From an uncultured Odoribacter sp. (GTDB lineage: Bacteria; Bacteroidota; Bacteroidia; Bacteroidales; Marinifilaceae), in assembly GCA_910588375.1 (NCBI GenBank), contig CAJUQA010000005.1:115561-179560 (forward strand): 64,000 bases of DNA. Direction: 5' to 3'. The notes below the pieces were generated by a model, which saw nothing but the letters and a program-made list of their open reading frames with translations, did no database searches and was not told where the DNA came from. Shown here piece by piece: positions 24,543 through 35,459 of the stretch; position 1 is the stretch's first letter, and the number at the start of each line of letters is the position of its first letter. The position numbers and the translations under genes were made by a program.

Positions 24543-27500
24543 TTATCGGATTAACATCACCATTCCTTCCATCGCGCCTTTTTCATTCTGCCAAACCGCA
24601 CCATCAATGAAGATGGCTTTCACTTTCCAGATATAGTTTCCTGCCGGCGCATCGGCTCCGTTGAATTTACCGTCCCAGTATTCTGCCGGCTGTCCGTTTT
24701 TCAAAGCCGTTGAACTCCATACGCAAGTTCCACTCCACGGGTCATAGACTTGTATCTGGTAGAAATATAATCCGATTCCCTTGGGTTGGAAACGGGCGGA
24801 CCCCATGTAACTGTTTCCCTCGCCCAGTTCTTCATCCGGCATGGCCGGCGCAAAGGCTGTCGGGATGTAAAGCCCTTTCACCGCATCAATAGAGACTGTG
24901 CTGGAGGTACTGTCCACACAACCATAAGGAGTTGTCACTTTGAGCCACACTTTATACAATCCGTTGTTTTCAAAACGATGGGTCGGATTTTTCGCGGTAT
25001 TGACAGCCGTACTGTCACCGAAATTCCAGCTATAATACAATTCCGTACCCCAGTCGTCGGGAGTAACGAAGGAATAGTTCGTAAATTCCACTCCGCCGTT
25101 ATCCACTTCAGGCAAATCGAGCGTATCCGGATAACCTTCGACTACCCCATGATTTTTATCCCATACAAAATCAACCACAGGCAACGGATAAACCGTGATG
25201 CGGAGGGTGTCGATGTCGTAACAACCGTCTTTATTCTCCACCCGCAAGGTAATCATTTTATCACCCACACGGTCGTAGGTATATTCAAAGGCAGTGTCCG
25301 CACTCAGACCTCCGTCGCCCATGTCCCACTCCGCTTTGACCATGTTTTCCGTCCGGCTGGCAAAGTAGACAGGATTATCGAGACAGACGTATTCCGCTTC
25401 TTTGAAAATATGGGCTTTCATGGCATCCGAAGCGACGATTTCCTTGGTGAAGTCTTTTTGGCATTGTGTTGTCAAATCGGTGGCTAACAACCGCAAGCCG
25501 ATGGTACCGTTCACATTTTCAAAATGCAAGGAAGAGAGTTGCGGTGCAACGAGGATGCTTTCTTCCGGACCGGCACCGACTTTCTTAAACCATTCAAAAC
25601 GGCAACGGTCGAGGTCTTCACTCGTATTTTCGATACGAACCTCAAAAGCACCGTTTTGTTCCAGACAGAATAAGGAATCATCGGTTACAAAACTGATGCG
25701 GGGCGTATGTTTCACGATAATCTCCTGATATACCGTATTAACACATCCCGAATCGGAAGTCAACGTCAGGGCAACATTGTATGTCCCTTCGTTTTCAAAT
25801 ACCACTTTTTCTTTCAATTGCGAGGATTTCACTCCGTTTTGGAAATCCCACAAGATGTGGGGCATTTTCCGCAAGCTGCTTCCGTCCGCCGCCTGAAATT
25901 CCACGGTATGCGCCTCACAGCCTTCTGCCACACTTCCATTTATCAAGCTGATCATTGCCTCGGGCGTCTCGTCGATATGCAGCGGTAAGGTCTGTCCGTC
26001 TTTACATCCGTCAGCCTTTGCCGTCAACAATACTTCATAATCTCCGGTATCTCTGAATTTATATGTCCATTGCGTGGAATCCGCCATCGCTTTCACACTA
26101 CGCCCCGTACGCGGGTCATAAATCGTCCACCGCAAATCACTGAATTCGGGCATTCCTTTCTGTATAAATTTCAGTGTCACATTGTCACCCGTACAATACG
26201 GATGGGATTGAATTTCAAAATACAAACTGTCATTCCCTTTTACGGTAATCTCCTGCATGGCAGTATCGCTATTACACCGGTCCCTCATATTCAATATTAC
26301 GGTGTACACTCCGGGAGAAAGATAACGATGTGTCGCCGTATCCCGATTGGACTGAACCCACGCGCTATTTCCCGATTCAAATTTCCATTCCCATTCCGCA
26401 GTTGCCTTGTCAAAACCGAATGAAGCGTTACTAACTTTCAAAATGTCTTCGCTGAAACAAAGCGTCGAGCCCGTCAAAAGATTTATTTCCGCTCCGGCCG
26501 TTGCCGGTAACACGGTCAAGTCATTCGAATCCGCCGCAGAGAAACAGGTATTTTTAACATGCAGGCGAATAGTGTCTTTCACCGGATATAAAGTCGAATT
26601 TTCAAACCGGTGGGACAACAAGTTGATATTTCCATTAAAGGGTAGGGAATCTTCACTTGCCGGATTATGCTTTTTGTCTCCCCAAATAACATACCCTTCA
26701 TCATTTCTCCCTTTGATATCCAAAACGATTTTACGGTGTATTTCATGACATCCTGTTTTTTCCGGCAAGATTTCAAACGACGCATCCAAACGGGAAACAA
26801 AACGGACGGAGAGTTTTTTCTGTACCGTATCCGCCGCATTCCTCAATTCCAGCGTTACCCAATAAGTAGTGTCCTGATAGCCCACATAATAATTCTTCGT
26901 TATCGGTTGTGTCATATCAATACGCGTATCCTGTTCCAAACCGTTCCCTGTTCCCCAATCCCACCATACGGTGGCACCGTTTAGACTTCCTGCCAACGTA
27001 AATTCAGGCTCATTTCCGCAAGAATCCTGTTTCACTTCAAAGTCAGGCACAGGAGGTTCAACTACTTCCACCGTTCCCGATTTCGAATCGGAACAACCTT
27101 CATTTGTTGTAACAGTCAATGTGATTCCCACGGGAACCGCCACATTATAGGTAAGAGTCAAATCCTTAGTCGTATCCGGTGAAGATATTCCAGCAACCTC
27201 CCATTTGTAAGTCACTCCAGTCGCCGGAGTAGAGTAGTTATGAATGGTCACGGTGGAACCTATCGCCACCTGTCCTATGTCCTCAAAATCGGCCGTGGGT
27301 TTCGGATTGACGGTAATGGGCTTCGTCGCCTCTCGCACACATTGTCCACCGGGCACGTCGCTATAGGTATAGGTCTGTTGCAAAGTAACATCCACCTGTC
27401 CGGAAGCCTCAAAAGTATGCTTGATTGATGCCGTAGAATAAGACTGGTTTTCCACTGTCCATTGGTAAGATTCCACCGTTACGCCCGTTGTGCCAGATGC

Positions 27501-30500
27501 CAATTCGATTTCCCCTTTCTGACAGACCGGAGAAGTCTTGACATTAAAATCGGGGCGAGGAGCCTTACGTACCAAGACAGAGATATTTGCATCCTCATCT
27601 GCACATCCGGGTACACCTTTCGCCGTAATTTTCAAAGAGGCGGAACCCTCTTTTTCTCCGGGCACATACAACGTGTCCGCCACGATCGCACCCCAATTAT
27701 TTACAGTCCATTGTACTGACGCAGCATTTTTTACAGTCACACCAGACTTTTTTACCAAATCCAGCGTATCTCCCTGACACATGGAGGCTACGGGGTCAGA
27801 TCCCGGCAATATAATTTCCGGTTGTCCGCTCAATGCGATTTTTACCGTATCGTAAGTAGGCGATTTGTCGCAAGGAGTCTTAGGCCAAAGAGCTGCCACC
27901 AGGTGTAAGGTGTCAAGGCTCAAATCGGAGTCTGTCAATCTATACGAGAATTCAGTTCCTCCCGTCGTTTTTCCCAACTTCGCCGTTTCCCCTTTTCTAT
28001 ACCAGGTGATGGAATCGGCCTCGCTCCACGAATTCCCGTCGGCAAAATCAATCCCTAACTCTATATCATTGTTTTTTTTCTTACAAACCGCCTTGTCTTT
28101 CAAGTTCAACCGCGGCTTCTTTGTAACTTCGATGTTGGTGAATGTCGTCTCCTCCTCACATCCCGGATGAGGCGTAACATGCAATTCAATCTGTCCGTCA
28201 ATTCCCGCTGTATCGGCATATACCGGTTTCAAACCTTTGTTCAGTGAATCCAGCGTACCAGTTTCTGTCACCAACTTCCAATAATAAGGTTTATCCAACG
28301 TCTTTGCATACTCTATCTCAACGCTACCTCCTTCGCAAATTTTGTAATCAGTCGGCAATTTCGTTTTATCCAACACCTCATCCATCCGGTACAGATAGAG
28401 TTTTTTCTGTACTGTATCCCATTTAGTACATCTTCCCTGGTTTACTGTAATGAAAACGGTATCTTCCTTTCCCTTGTCCTTGGTGAAGTTATAGATGTTG
28501 TCGGAAAGTTTTTCCCCGTTGAAACGCAAGGAATCAACATAATACGATTGATTCACCAATATCCATTCGGTTGCTCCAGGCTGTTCATATCCCTTTGTTA
28601 TCGTAATTATATTATTTTCCTTACACAGGGTATCCCGTGTTTTTGTAGCCGGGTTGAAATTGATGGTCGGTTCAACATGCACATTTACGGAAAACGAACG
28701 GGTAGAACTTGATGAAGAAAGCGATTGCTTCGTACTATCATAAGCAATGTATTGCTTTTCTAATATCAGATAAATTTTGTCTGCACCTATACCTCCGGTT
28801 GATCCCGCAACAAAAGCGACCGTATCATCCCCTGTTTTTTCCCACGTTCCAGCACCATCATTTTTCCAATGTAGTTTCGTAAACCGGTCTTTTCTATCCT
28901 TCTCAAAAGTAAATAAGGAATCTACCCCATATTTATCCTCAGCACATAAATCCAAGGGATTATATTTCGGTACACTTTTCGGATATACCAAATCCATCAT
29001 CGGTACGTTATAAATGGTCGAATCCGTACATCCCGGCAAAGCTTTCAAGGTAATGTCTACCATAACCTTATTGTTTACAGTAGAAGTTTCCGGATTCCAC
29101 GTAAACTCAACAACGCTATCCCCCTGTGATTGTGCCCAACCGGTGGAACCATTACGAACCTCTTTTACTTTTGCCCCACTGATGTTTTGATATTGAAAAG
29201 CTTTAATATGCTCAACATTAATTTCTTTACCAATAGCTATCAAAGTATCACCTTCATTTAACTTCGTATAAGACGGTGCGGGATTTATCCACAACAATAC
29301 GGTATCCAATTTTTCACCGACATCCGCAGTAGAGGTACCCTTTACTTGGATTTTTACCGTATCATTCCGTTCTATCGGATTAGTTCCCGGAGTAAATTTC
29401 ACCTCAGTTCCTTTCAAGGGCGTCAACGTTCCACCGGTGGCATCTTTAATGATTTCCCATTCCAACTCCTCTGTTTTTACAAACAAACCGGTTGTTTTCC
29501 CCTCGCCCCACAAAGCATAATCGGTTGTAGTGGAACAAATCGTATCTCTGTGGGCGTTTATCACAATGCGGGGGAAATATACGACCAATGTATCGCTTAT
29601 CGGCTCTCCACAATAGGTATGCGCTGTCAGAATGAACAGCAGGGAATCCAATTTTTTATCATTTTCACCCAAAGCGTATGTTGGCGGCGTGTCGCCAAAA
29701 CTTCCGTCAGCACCATCCCAAGCCGTTGCCCACGTCCAGGCATCTTGATTCAAATCTTTGGTCTCTACATAGTTGTTCTGTATCTCCGTGAAATCGTATA
29801 CACCACTGTCTTTATCATCCAATGTATCCTTTTTCAATATCTTCAAGTGGGGTTTATGCACTTTCAGCGGCAAGGTATCCAAACTCCAACACCCATTGTC
29901 CGAAAAATCCAGATACATCGGCTTGAAAATATTCTGCATATAATAAATCAATCCGAGGGAATCCGCCGATTGTTCATTCAATATGAGTTCACCCTTATTG
30001 TCTTTGGCATCATATATCAATGTGTCTTTTTTATTATCTTTGTAATAAGCGTTTTTATAGACTTTCCATTCCATGGTCGACAAACTCAGATTTCCGTTCC
30101 TCACAAAATCATGAAATTCAGCCTTCTTCAAAGTATCCGGCACACAGATATTTTCTATGGCATTTGAAAAATTCGCCTGCGGTACAGGTTGCGGTTTGAA
30201 AATCAAAGTGTCTCGGAAATAACAATTGGTAGACTGGATGGTATTCACATACAGCGTATCGTCTTTCCCCTCCCTGAAGAGAAGTTTCGGAAATCTTCCA
30301 TCTTTGGCAATTTCACCTTTCCATCCCCAAGTTGCCCTTTTGAAATTTGCATCCTCCTCTTTTTTGAATAAAACCCGCGTATCCAAGGTGTCCAAAGAAG
30401 CACAATACAAGATTTCTTTGTCATTTTTATAAAGCATTGAATCCGGAGCATCCATCACCACTACTTTTTCCTGAAACTCTGAAGAACAAGCCGGAAAATC

Positions 30501-32768
30501 TTTATTTAAAATTTTATAGCGTTCTGTAAATTCTCCTTTCGCCGTATATTTAACCAATCCGTAATTTTCACCTATCTTTCTCAATTTTGAGTAACCTATT
30601 GAGCCTCCAACTAAAGATTTTCCGTTAATCTCCACACTTCCACTAAAAAATACGGAATCCGCACAATTTTCAGGCAATACCCCATGCAGATAATATTTAT
30701 ACTCCGCATTTAAACAAAGCGAATCTGTTCCGGTAATCTCAACAGAATCCCTCCATATGGAAACATCGGGTTTAGCGGGAGTATAAAACCCAACGGAATC
30801 CGTCTTGCTCACACCACAAGCATTGTATATGTTTAACAAAACGTAATTGGCTTTCGTACTATCAAACAGAAAAGAGGCTTCCGGCACATCTTCTTTATAT
30901 ACCAGCACAGAATCCTTGGCTCCCTTGGTAAATTGATAACGTACAGAATCGATGTCCCGGTTACGAGAATCAAAAGCATCACTCAAATCAGGCACTTTAA
31001 ATTCATAGGCACCACAATGAAATAACTCACCATCGATTAAGGTCATCTCCCGATCGCTGAAAAAATGCTTAAAAAGCGTATCCCGAATGACAGGCACATC
31101 TCCTACATGGAATTCAAACACTTTTGTCCGTCCTTCCTCACAATGTTTTCCTTTCCGTTCCCAGGTTACTTCGTAATTTCCCGGTTCATCAAACTTCAAC
31201 GTAATCGTGGTCGAATCACACCCTTTCCGCTCTACTTTAGCAAAATTGCCCGCATCCTCTCCGGTATTTAAAATATTTCCATCCCTGTAAATTTTCGTGT
31301 CTTCCAACTTCACCGTATCTTCTTTGATTACCGCACGAGTATCCATGTCGACAATTTTTAAAATATAATCGGGCGGTACATCATAATATTTCCGTCTGTT
31401 CCGGTCAACCAATATTACAGAGGAATCTCCCCCATTCAGACAGAACACGCTGTCCCCCAAATAATCCAAACTGGCCTCCTGGTTTTCATATACCTGAATG
31501 TAACGGAATTTATCCGTGTAATACTCATCCGAATTGTCTTTACGCACCAAAGAGGTCCACAACGTGTCCGGATTTTCCTCATCACATTGGTTCGTGATTT
31601 CCCAACGCACCATATAAAAACCGGCCCGGTTAAATTTCAAGGTGGTGTCATTAAAATACTCTGAATTCCCGGATACATCCTGCCACTTTACAGATCCATC
31701 TTCAGGAACTACTTTCTCCGACCACACCGAGTCGTCCGTATAATAACATTTCACCTTAAAAATACTCCGATCCTCCTGTTTCGGAGAAGGTTTTGACAAA
31801 ACGAACGTCTGGTATTTGGCAAACCAATCGCCATAAAATCCGAATTCATTCGGTCCTCCGGGTGCACAGACATTAAAATTCTGTTCATCCACAGGAAGAG
31901 CATTAAGTGTATCAGGGAACGGGGACGTGGGATCCTGCCTAAAAATCTGCTTCAAATCCGGTTTGTCAAAAAGATATATGGTTTCTATCTGATGACATTT
32001 TTTCTCCAAATAATCTTCTTTCCCTTTATCATCTACATAATTACAAGTCATTTTTACTGAAATTTCAGCCCCTTCTACGCCTGTCGCTTCCGTAAAAATC
32101 AACCATATAGAATCCCGTCTGCCTGGTGTCTTATTTGCCCAACAAGCCTGCACCCAAGCACCAGATAAATCTATTTCCGAGGGCGTCAGCACCTCAAGCG
32201 CCCCTTCGGCATCTTCCGTCATATGCTCCATAGGAGCACTGCAATTGATATTGATAGTATATTGCGTCAAAGGCGGATTTATATGTGAGGTGAAACGAAG
32301 TAACAATGTATCGGCTCCATAAGAGAGACAACCAAATGACTTATCATTTCCCACAGGCTCCAATGTGTACGAAAGGGACAAATCCGTATTCAATGCCCAT
32401 GCATACAGCGTGTCGGCCTCACCCCCTGATGAACCCGGAAAGAAATACATTTGTATGGGGAAACATCCTTCTTTGCGATATGTAGTAGTACACTGCGTTG
32501 TTGTTACTGACTCAACTTCAATCTTATTACTCTTATTTTCGTCTCCCCAATCCACTTGCACATGCGTATAGGTTCCGCTTATCCCTGTAAAACTCAAAGT
32601 AAGCGAATATTCATTGGAAGATGAGGATGTTATATATTTCAGATTCACAAATGTGGTCGAATCCCGAAAAGTTCCCGGATTTATTGTCACCCTGCTTTGA
32701 GCGTACATCCTTCCCGCTACCAACAAAAACAAAACACTGATTAACGATACCCGTACAATTTTTTTCAT
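24543..32768 (-). CDS. giant PKD-repeat protein with T9SS type B C-terminal signal
   Basis: A 2741-residue secreted protein. The signal peptide is MKKIVRVSLISVLFLLVAGR followed by MYAQ. Many beta-sandwich units follow, and the last ones are clear PKD domains with ILWDFQNG, AEWDMGDGG and YSWNFGDST. The final 110 residues (from 2632, GLYIPTAFAP to GMVMLIR) match the gliding-motility-associated or type B C-terminal domain that directs export by the type IX secretion system. The repeated units contain numerous cysteines and DT(V/L) segments. The likely role is an adhesin or other cell-surface fibre, by analogy with other type B substrates. It is divergent from a PorP/SprF gene, the usual partner class of type B substrates. 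Single frame over 8.2 kb without disruption. Confidence 0.9.
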   Translation of the reverse strand: MKKIVRVSLISVLFLLVAGRMYAQSRVTINPGTFRDSTTFVNLKYITSSSSNEYSLTLSFTGISGTYTHVQVDWGDENKSNKIEVESVTTTQCTTTYRKEGCFPIQMYFFPGSSGGEADTLYAWALNTDLSLSYTLEPVGNDKSFGCLSYGADTLLLRFTSHINPPLTQYTININCSAPMEHMTEDAEGALEVLTPSEIDLSGAWVQACWANKTPGRRDSIWLIFTEATGVEGAEISVKMTCNYVDDKGKEDYLEKKCHQIETIYLFDKPDLKQIFRQDPTSPFPDTLNALPVDEQNFNVCAPGGPNEFGFYGDWFAKYQTFVLSKPSPKQEDRSIFKVKCYYTDDSVWSEKVVPEDGSVKWQDVSGNSEYFNDTTLKFNRAGFYMVRWEITNQCDEENPDTLWTSLVRKDNSDEYYTDKFRYIQVYENQEASLDYLGDSVFCLNGGDSSVILVDRNRRKYYDVPPDYILKIVDMDTRAVIKEDTVKLEDTKIYRDGNILNTGEDAGNFAKVERKGCDSTTITLKFDEPGNYEVTWERKGKHCEEGRTKVFEFHVGDVPVIRDTLFKHFFSDREMTLIDGELFHCGAYEFKVPDLSDAFDSRNRDIDSVRYQFTKGAKDSVLVYKEDVPEASFLFDSTKANYVLLNIYNACGVSKTDSVGFYTPAKPDVSIWRDSVEITGTDSLCLNAEYKYYLHGVLPENCADSVFFSGSVEINGKSLVGGSIGYSKLRKIGENYGLVKYTAKGEFTERYKILNKDFPACSSEFQEKVVVMDAPDSMLYKNDKEILYCASLDTLDTRVLFKKEEDANFKRATWGWKGEIAKDGRFPKLLFREGKDDTLYVNTIQSTNCYFRDTLIFKPQPVPQANFSNAIENICVPDTLKKAEFHDFVRNGNLSLSTMEWKVYKNAYYKDNKKDTLIYDAKDNKGELILNEQSADSLGLIYYMQNIFKPMYLDFSDNGCWSLDTLPLKVHKPHLKILKKDTLDDKDSGVYDFTEIQNNYVETKDLNQDAWTWATAWDGADGSFGDTPPTYALGENDKKLDSLLFILTAHTYCGEPISDTLVVYFPRIVINAHRDTICSTTTDYALWGEGKTTGLFVKTEELEWEIIKDATGGTLTPLKGTEVKFTPGTNPIERNDTVKIQVKGTSTADVGEKLDTVLLWINPAPSYTKLNEGDTLIAIGKEINVEHIKAFQYQNISGAKVKEVRNGSTGWAQSQGDSVVEFTWNPETSTVNNKVMVDITLKALPGCTDSTIYNVPMMDLVYPKSVPKYNPLDLCAEDKYGVDSLFTFEKDRKDRFTKLHWKNDGAGTWEKTGDDTVAFVAGSTGGIGADKIYLILEKQYIAYDSTKQSLSSSSSTRSFSVNVHVEPTINFNPATKTRDTLCKENNIITITKGYEQPGATEWILVNQSYYVDSLRFNGEKLSDNIYNFTKDKGKEDTVFITVNQGRCTKWDTVQKKLYLYRMDEVLDKTKLPTDYKICEGGSVEIEYAKTLDKPYYWKLVTETGTLDSLNKGLKPVYADTAGIDGQIELHVTPHPGCEEETTFTNIEVTKKPRLNLKDKAVCKKKNNDIELGIDFADGNSWSEADSITWYRKGETAKLGKTTGGTEFSYRLTDSDLSLDTLHLVAALWPKTPCDKSPTYDTVKIALSGQPEIILPGSDPVASMCQGDTLDLVKKSGVTVKNAASVQWTVNNWGAIVADTLYVPGEKEGSASLKITAKGVPGCADEDANISVLVRKAPRPDFNVKTSPVCQKGEIELASGTTGVTVESYQWTVENQSYSTASIKHTFEASGQVDVTLQQTYTYSDVPGGQCVREATKPITVNPKPTADFEDIGQVAIGSTVTIHNYSTPATGVTYKWEVAGISSPDTTKDLTLTYNVAVPVGITLTVTTNEGCSDSKSGTVEVVEPPVPDFEVKQDSCGNEPEFTLAGSLNGATVWWDWGTGNGLEQDTRIDMTQPITKNYYVGYQDTTYWVTLELRNAADTVQKKLSVRFVSRLDASFEILPEKTGCHEIHRKIVLDIKGRNDEGYVIWGDKKHNPASEDSLPFNGNINLLSHRFENSTLYPVKDTIRLHVKNTCFSAADSNDLTVLPATAGAEINLLTGSTLCFSEDILKVSNASFGFDKATAEWEWKFESGNSAWVQSNRDTATHRYLSPGVYTVILNMRDRCNSDTAMQEITVKGNDSLYFEIQSHPYCTGDNVTLKFIQKGMPEFSDLRWTIYDPRTGRSVKAMADSTQWTYKFRDTGDYEVLLTAKADGCKDGQTLPLHIDETPEAMISLINGSVAEGCEAHTVEFQAADGSSLRKMPHILWDFQNGVKSSQLKEKVVFENEGTYNVALTLTSDSGCVNTVYQEIIVKHTPRISFVTDDSLFCLEQNGAFEVRIENTSEDLDRCRFEWFKKVGAGPEESILVAPQLSSLHFENVNGTIGLRLLATDLTTQCQKDFTKEIVASDAMKAHIFKEAEYVCLDNPVYFASRTENMVKAEWDMGDGGLSADTAFEYTYDRVGDKMITLRVENKDGCYDIDTLRITVYPLPVVDFVWDKNHGVVEGYPDTLDLPEVDNGGVEFTNYSFVTPDDWGTELYYSWNFGDSTAVNTAKNPTHRFENNGLYKVWLKVTTPYGCVDSTSSTVSIDAVKGLYIPTAFAPAMPDEELGEGNSYMGSARFQPKGIGLYFYQIQVYDPWSGTCVWSSTALKNGQPAEYWDGKFNGADAPAGNYIWKVKAIFIDGAVWQNEKGAMEGMVMLIR

Positions 32769-32888
32769 AACTTCACTATAAATTTAACTAAGCACACTTA
32801 TTCAAATTTAAAATCTCGTAAAAATATAGACTTTTGTCAAAAACTTGTTAATAATTCCCCATTTTTTTTTATTATTGCATCGGATTTA

Positions 32889-33965
32889 ATGCGGATAAGA
32901 ATGTCTTCGATTTTTAGAAAAGGGATTTTGATAGGTTGCAGCATGATATTCTGTCTCCGGACAATGGTAGCGCAGGATTATAATTTTTCACAGTTTTGGG
33001 AAAACCGTACCTACTATAATCCGGCCTTTGCGGGTATCAATGAGGGAGAACTAAATTCGGTGCTGACATACAGAAAGCTATGGCCTAAATTTGACGGGAA
33101 TTTTTCCACCATCTTTTTTTCCAGTGACCTGAAAACGTACAACAATTACGGCATCGGGCTTTATTTTGTGAACAGCGATGAGGGCGGAGGATTCATAAAA
33201 TCGACGACACTCGGACTTTCCTATTCGTGGAGAGGCTATTTCAATAAGGAGAAAGGTACGTATTTCCAATTGGGAATAAGAGGCAGTTATAATAATGAAA
33301 AACTGAATTTCAATAAATACATTTTTTCGGGACAGTTGGATCCCATTTACGGAAATATCTACCAACAGCCGGATTTGACGGCTATCAAGCAGAAACAAAA
33401 TTTCTGGGATTTCAGTTTCGGCGCCATGGCCTTTATTCCCTGGGAAAGGAATTATACCGAGTTTATGCAGAATTATGTCGGGTTTTCCTTAAATCATTTC
33501 ACCCGTCCCAAAAATAATTTTCTGGAGGACAAGCCCAAAATCCCGATGAAATTCAGTTTGCAGTGGAACGGCTTTATCCGCACCAGCAAATACAGTCTCG
33601 ATAAAAAAAGCTGGCTGTATGTGTGTCCGGGATTACTTTTTGAAAATATCGGCGACCAGTTGCTCTCCTCTTCCTCTTTTAACAATGTGCTGGTGGGGGC
33701 AGACTTGGTTACGGACCCGATTTTCGGCGGGGTGTGGTACAGTTCACAACTCCTGAACAATTCCGAAGAGAATTACAAAGCCATGATTTTCAAACTCGGC
33801 TTAAAACTGAATTCCGATAATAAACGAATACAGTACCGCATTGCTTATACCTATGACATGTCTATGGGCAACCTGGTAAAAACGACGGAAGGTTCCCACG
33901 AAATAAGCATCAATGTCGTATACCGGTTTAATGCAAAATACAAATACAACATATTCTCCTTATGA
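32889..33965 (+). CDS. type IX secretion membrane protein, PorP/SprF family
   Basis: A 358-residue outer-membrane protein: signal peptide at the N-terminus ending near AQDYN, then QFWENRTYYNPAFAGI, the hallmark of PorP/SprF, followed by beta strands suited to a barrel. PorP/SprF proteins work with type B CTD substrates of the T9SS, and this gene is divergent from such a substrate, 120 bases away. ATG 32901 is an alternative start. Its stop overlaps the next start in ATGA. The specific partner is inferred from adjacency. Confidence 0.9.
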   Translation: MRIRMSSIFRKGILIGCSMIFCLRTMVAQDYNFSQFWENRTYYNPAFAGINEGELNSVLTYRKLWPKFDGNFSTIFFSSDLKTYNNYGIGLYFVNSDEGGGFIKSTTLGLSYSWRGYFNKEKGTYFQLGIRGSYNNEKLNFNKYIFSGQLDPIYGNIYQQPDLTAIKQKQNFWDFSFGAMAFIPWERNYTEFMQNYVGFSLNHFTRPKNNFLEDKPKIPMKFSLQWNGFIRTSKYSLDKKSWLYVCPGLLFENIGDQLLSSSSFNNVLVGADLVTDPIFGGVWYSSQLLNNSEENYKAMIFKLGLKLNSDNKRIQYRIAYTYDMSMGNLVKTTEGSHEISINVVYRFNAKYKYNIFSL

Positions 33966-34654
33966 TGCCCTCCCCGGAAGATACGGTTATTGTGGTGCCG
34001 CTGAAAGAGTTCGCCCCGCGGATTCTGTTGCATAAACCCGAAAACCTGACGGGGAGCCTGATTTACACGATCGTTTTCCTGATTATTTTTGCCGTCATCC
34101 GGCTCCGGGGTAAAAATCTGTTTCCCCTTTTAATGACTGTCGTCGCGAAAAAAAAGAAATACGAACTTATTCTTAACGAGGGAATCACACAGAATTTAGT
34201 TTATTATTTCCTCTCGCTTTTCCTCTCTTTCTCGATATTGTCAATTGCTTTCACCTATCTGACCCGTCAGGATTTCGACCTGCAGCGGATACTCTATATC
34301 CTGCTCTATCTCGCGGGCTGGCACTTTTTTTTCATCTGCATCCTCCGGATATGCAGCTGGACGTTCAATAGCCGGGCTGCCGGAGAAGAAAGCATCGCCA
34401 ACCTCTGGGCTTACCATGTTATCGGCGGCCTGATGATTGCGCCCTTTGTATTGGCCACTTTTTTCGTCAAGACCTTTGCCATTCCGCTGCTGCTAAAAAT
34501 AACGGTAATGTGTTTAATTTTGTTTTATCTCGTTAAATTCGTCCGGTGGATTGGAATATTATTAGCCTATAAAGTTCCAATATTCTATATGATTTTGTAC
34601 CTTTGTGCCCTCGAAGTTATACCTTGTCTTGTGTTATACAAGTCATTGGCATAA
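33962..34654 (+). CDS. DUF4271-family membrane protein
   Basis: A 230-residue integral membrane protein with several hydrophobic helices (SLIYTIVFLIIFAVIRL, LVYYFLSLFLSFSILSIAF, and others to the C-terminus). It resembles the DUF4271 family found next to hemD in Bacteroidetes. The ATG overlaps the porP stop, so it is translationally coupled to it. Function unknown. Confidence 0.7.
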   Translation: MMPSPEDTVIVVPLKEFAPRILLHKPENLTGSLIYTIVFLIIFAVIRLRGKNLFPLLMTVVAKKKKYELILNEGITQNLVYYFLSLFLSFSILSIAFTYLTRQDFDLQRILYILLYLAGWHFFFICILRICSWTFNSRAAGEESIANLWAYHVIGGLMIAPFVLATFFVKTFAIPLLLKITVMCLILFYLVKFVRWIGILLAYKVPIFYMILYLCALEVIPCLVLYKSLA

Positions 34655-34689
34655 TGAAAAGAGAGTATTAATATTTAAAATTTGCAGCT

Positions 34690-35454
34690 TTGAAGATAAG
34701 AAAGGTACTCGTATCGCAACCCAAACCGACCACCGAAAAATCCCCCTATTTTGATTTAGCTGAAAAATACAATCTGAAATTGGAATTCAGACCGTTTATC
34801 AAAGTGGAGGGCGTTTCCGCAAAGGAATTCCGCCAGGAACGTATCAATATTCTGGATCATACAGCCATTATTTTCACCAGCCGGACAGCCATCGATCATT
34901 TTTTCAGAATCTGCGGTGAAATGCGGGTAACGGTGCCGGACACCATGAAATACTTCTGTATCTCGGAAGCCACAGCATTCTATCTTCAGAAATATATCGT
35001 TTACCGCAAAAGAAAAATCTTTTATGGAGACAAGAAAGTGGACGATATGACGAAAATCCTGCTGAAACACAAAACGGAAAATTTCCTGGTACCTTTATCC
35101 GATATACACAAGGAAAATATTCCGGGCCTGCTGGAGCAGCTGCATCTGAAATATACCAAAGCCATTTTATACAAAACAGTGTCCAGCGACCTGAGCGATA
35201 TTAAAAACCTGAAAGAATACGATATTCTGGCTTTTTATACTCCGTCGGGCATAAAATCCCTTTTCCAGAACTTCCCGGATTTTGTGCAGGAAACAACCAT
35301 AATCGCAGCCTTTGGCGGCGCAACGGCTTCGGCCGTTGAAGCAGCCGGTCTCCGACTCGATATTCAGGCACCGACAGCCAAATGTCCTTCCATGACGATG
35401 GCCATCGAAGAGTTTATCAAAAAATACAACAAAGAGAATAAAATAAAGACGTAA
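34690..35454 (+). CDS. hemD: uroporphyrinogen-III synthase
   Basis: A 254-residue protein resembling HemD, with two lobes and the FTSRTAIDHFF segment, plus YTPSGIKSLF in the second lobe. It closes hydroxymethylbilane with ring inversion in haem and sirohaem synthesis. The only family-consistent start is TTG at 34690 (MKIRKVLVSQPKP); the next in-frame ATG falls inside the first domain. A TACCTTTG sequence at 34598-34605, inside the DUF4271 end, could be a promoter, but no -33 TTG is seen. Confidence 0.8.
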   Translation: MKIRKVLVSQPKPTTEKSPYFDLAEKYNLKLEFRPFIKVEGVSAKEFRQERINILDHTAIIFTSRTAIDHFFRICGEMRVTVPDTMKYFCISEATAFYLQKYIVYRKRKIFYGDKKVDDMTKILLKHKTENFLVPLSDIHKENIPGLLEQLHLKYTKAILYKTVSSDLSDIKNLKEYDILAFYTPSGIKSLFQNFPDFVQETTIIAAFGGATASAVEAAGLRLDIQAPTAKCPSMTMAIEEFIKKYNKENKIKT

Positions 35455-35459
35455 GAAGG

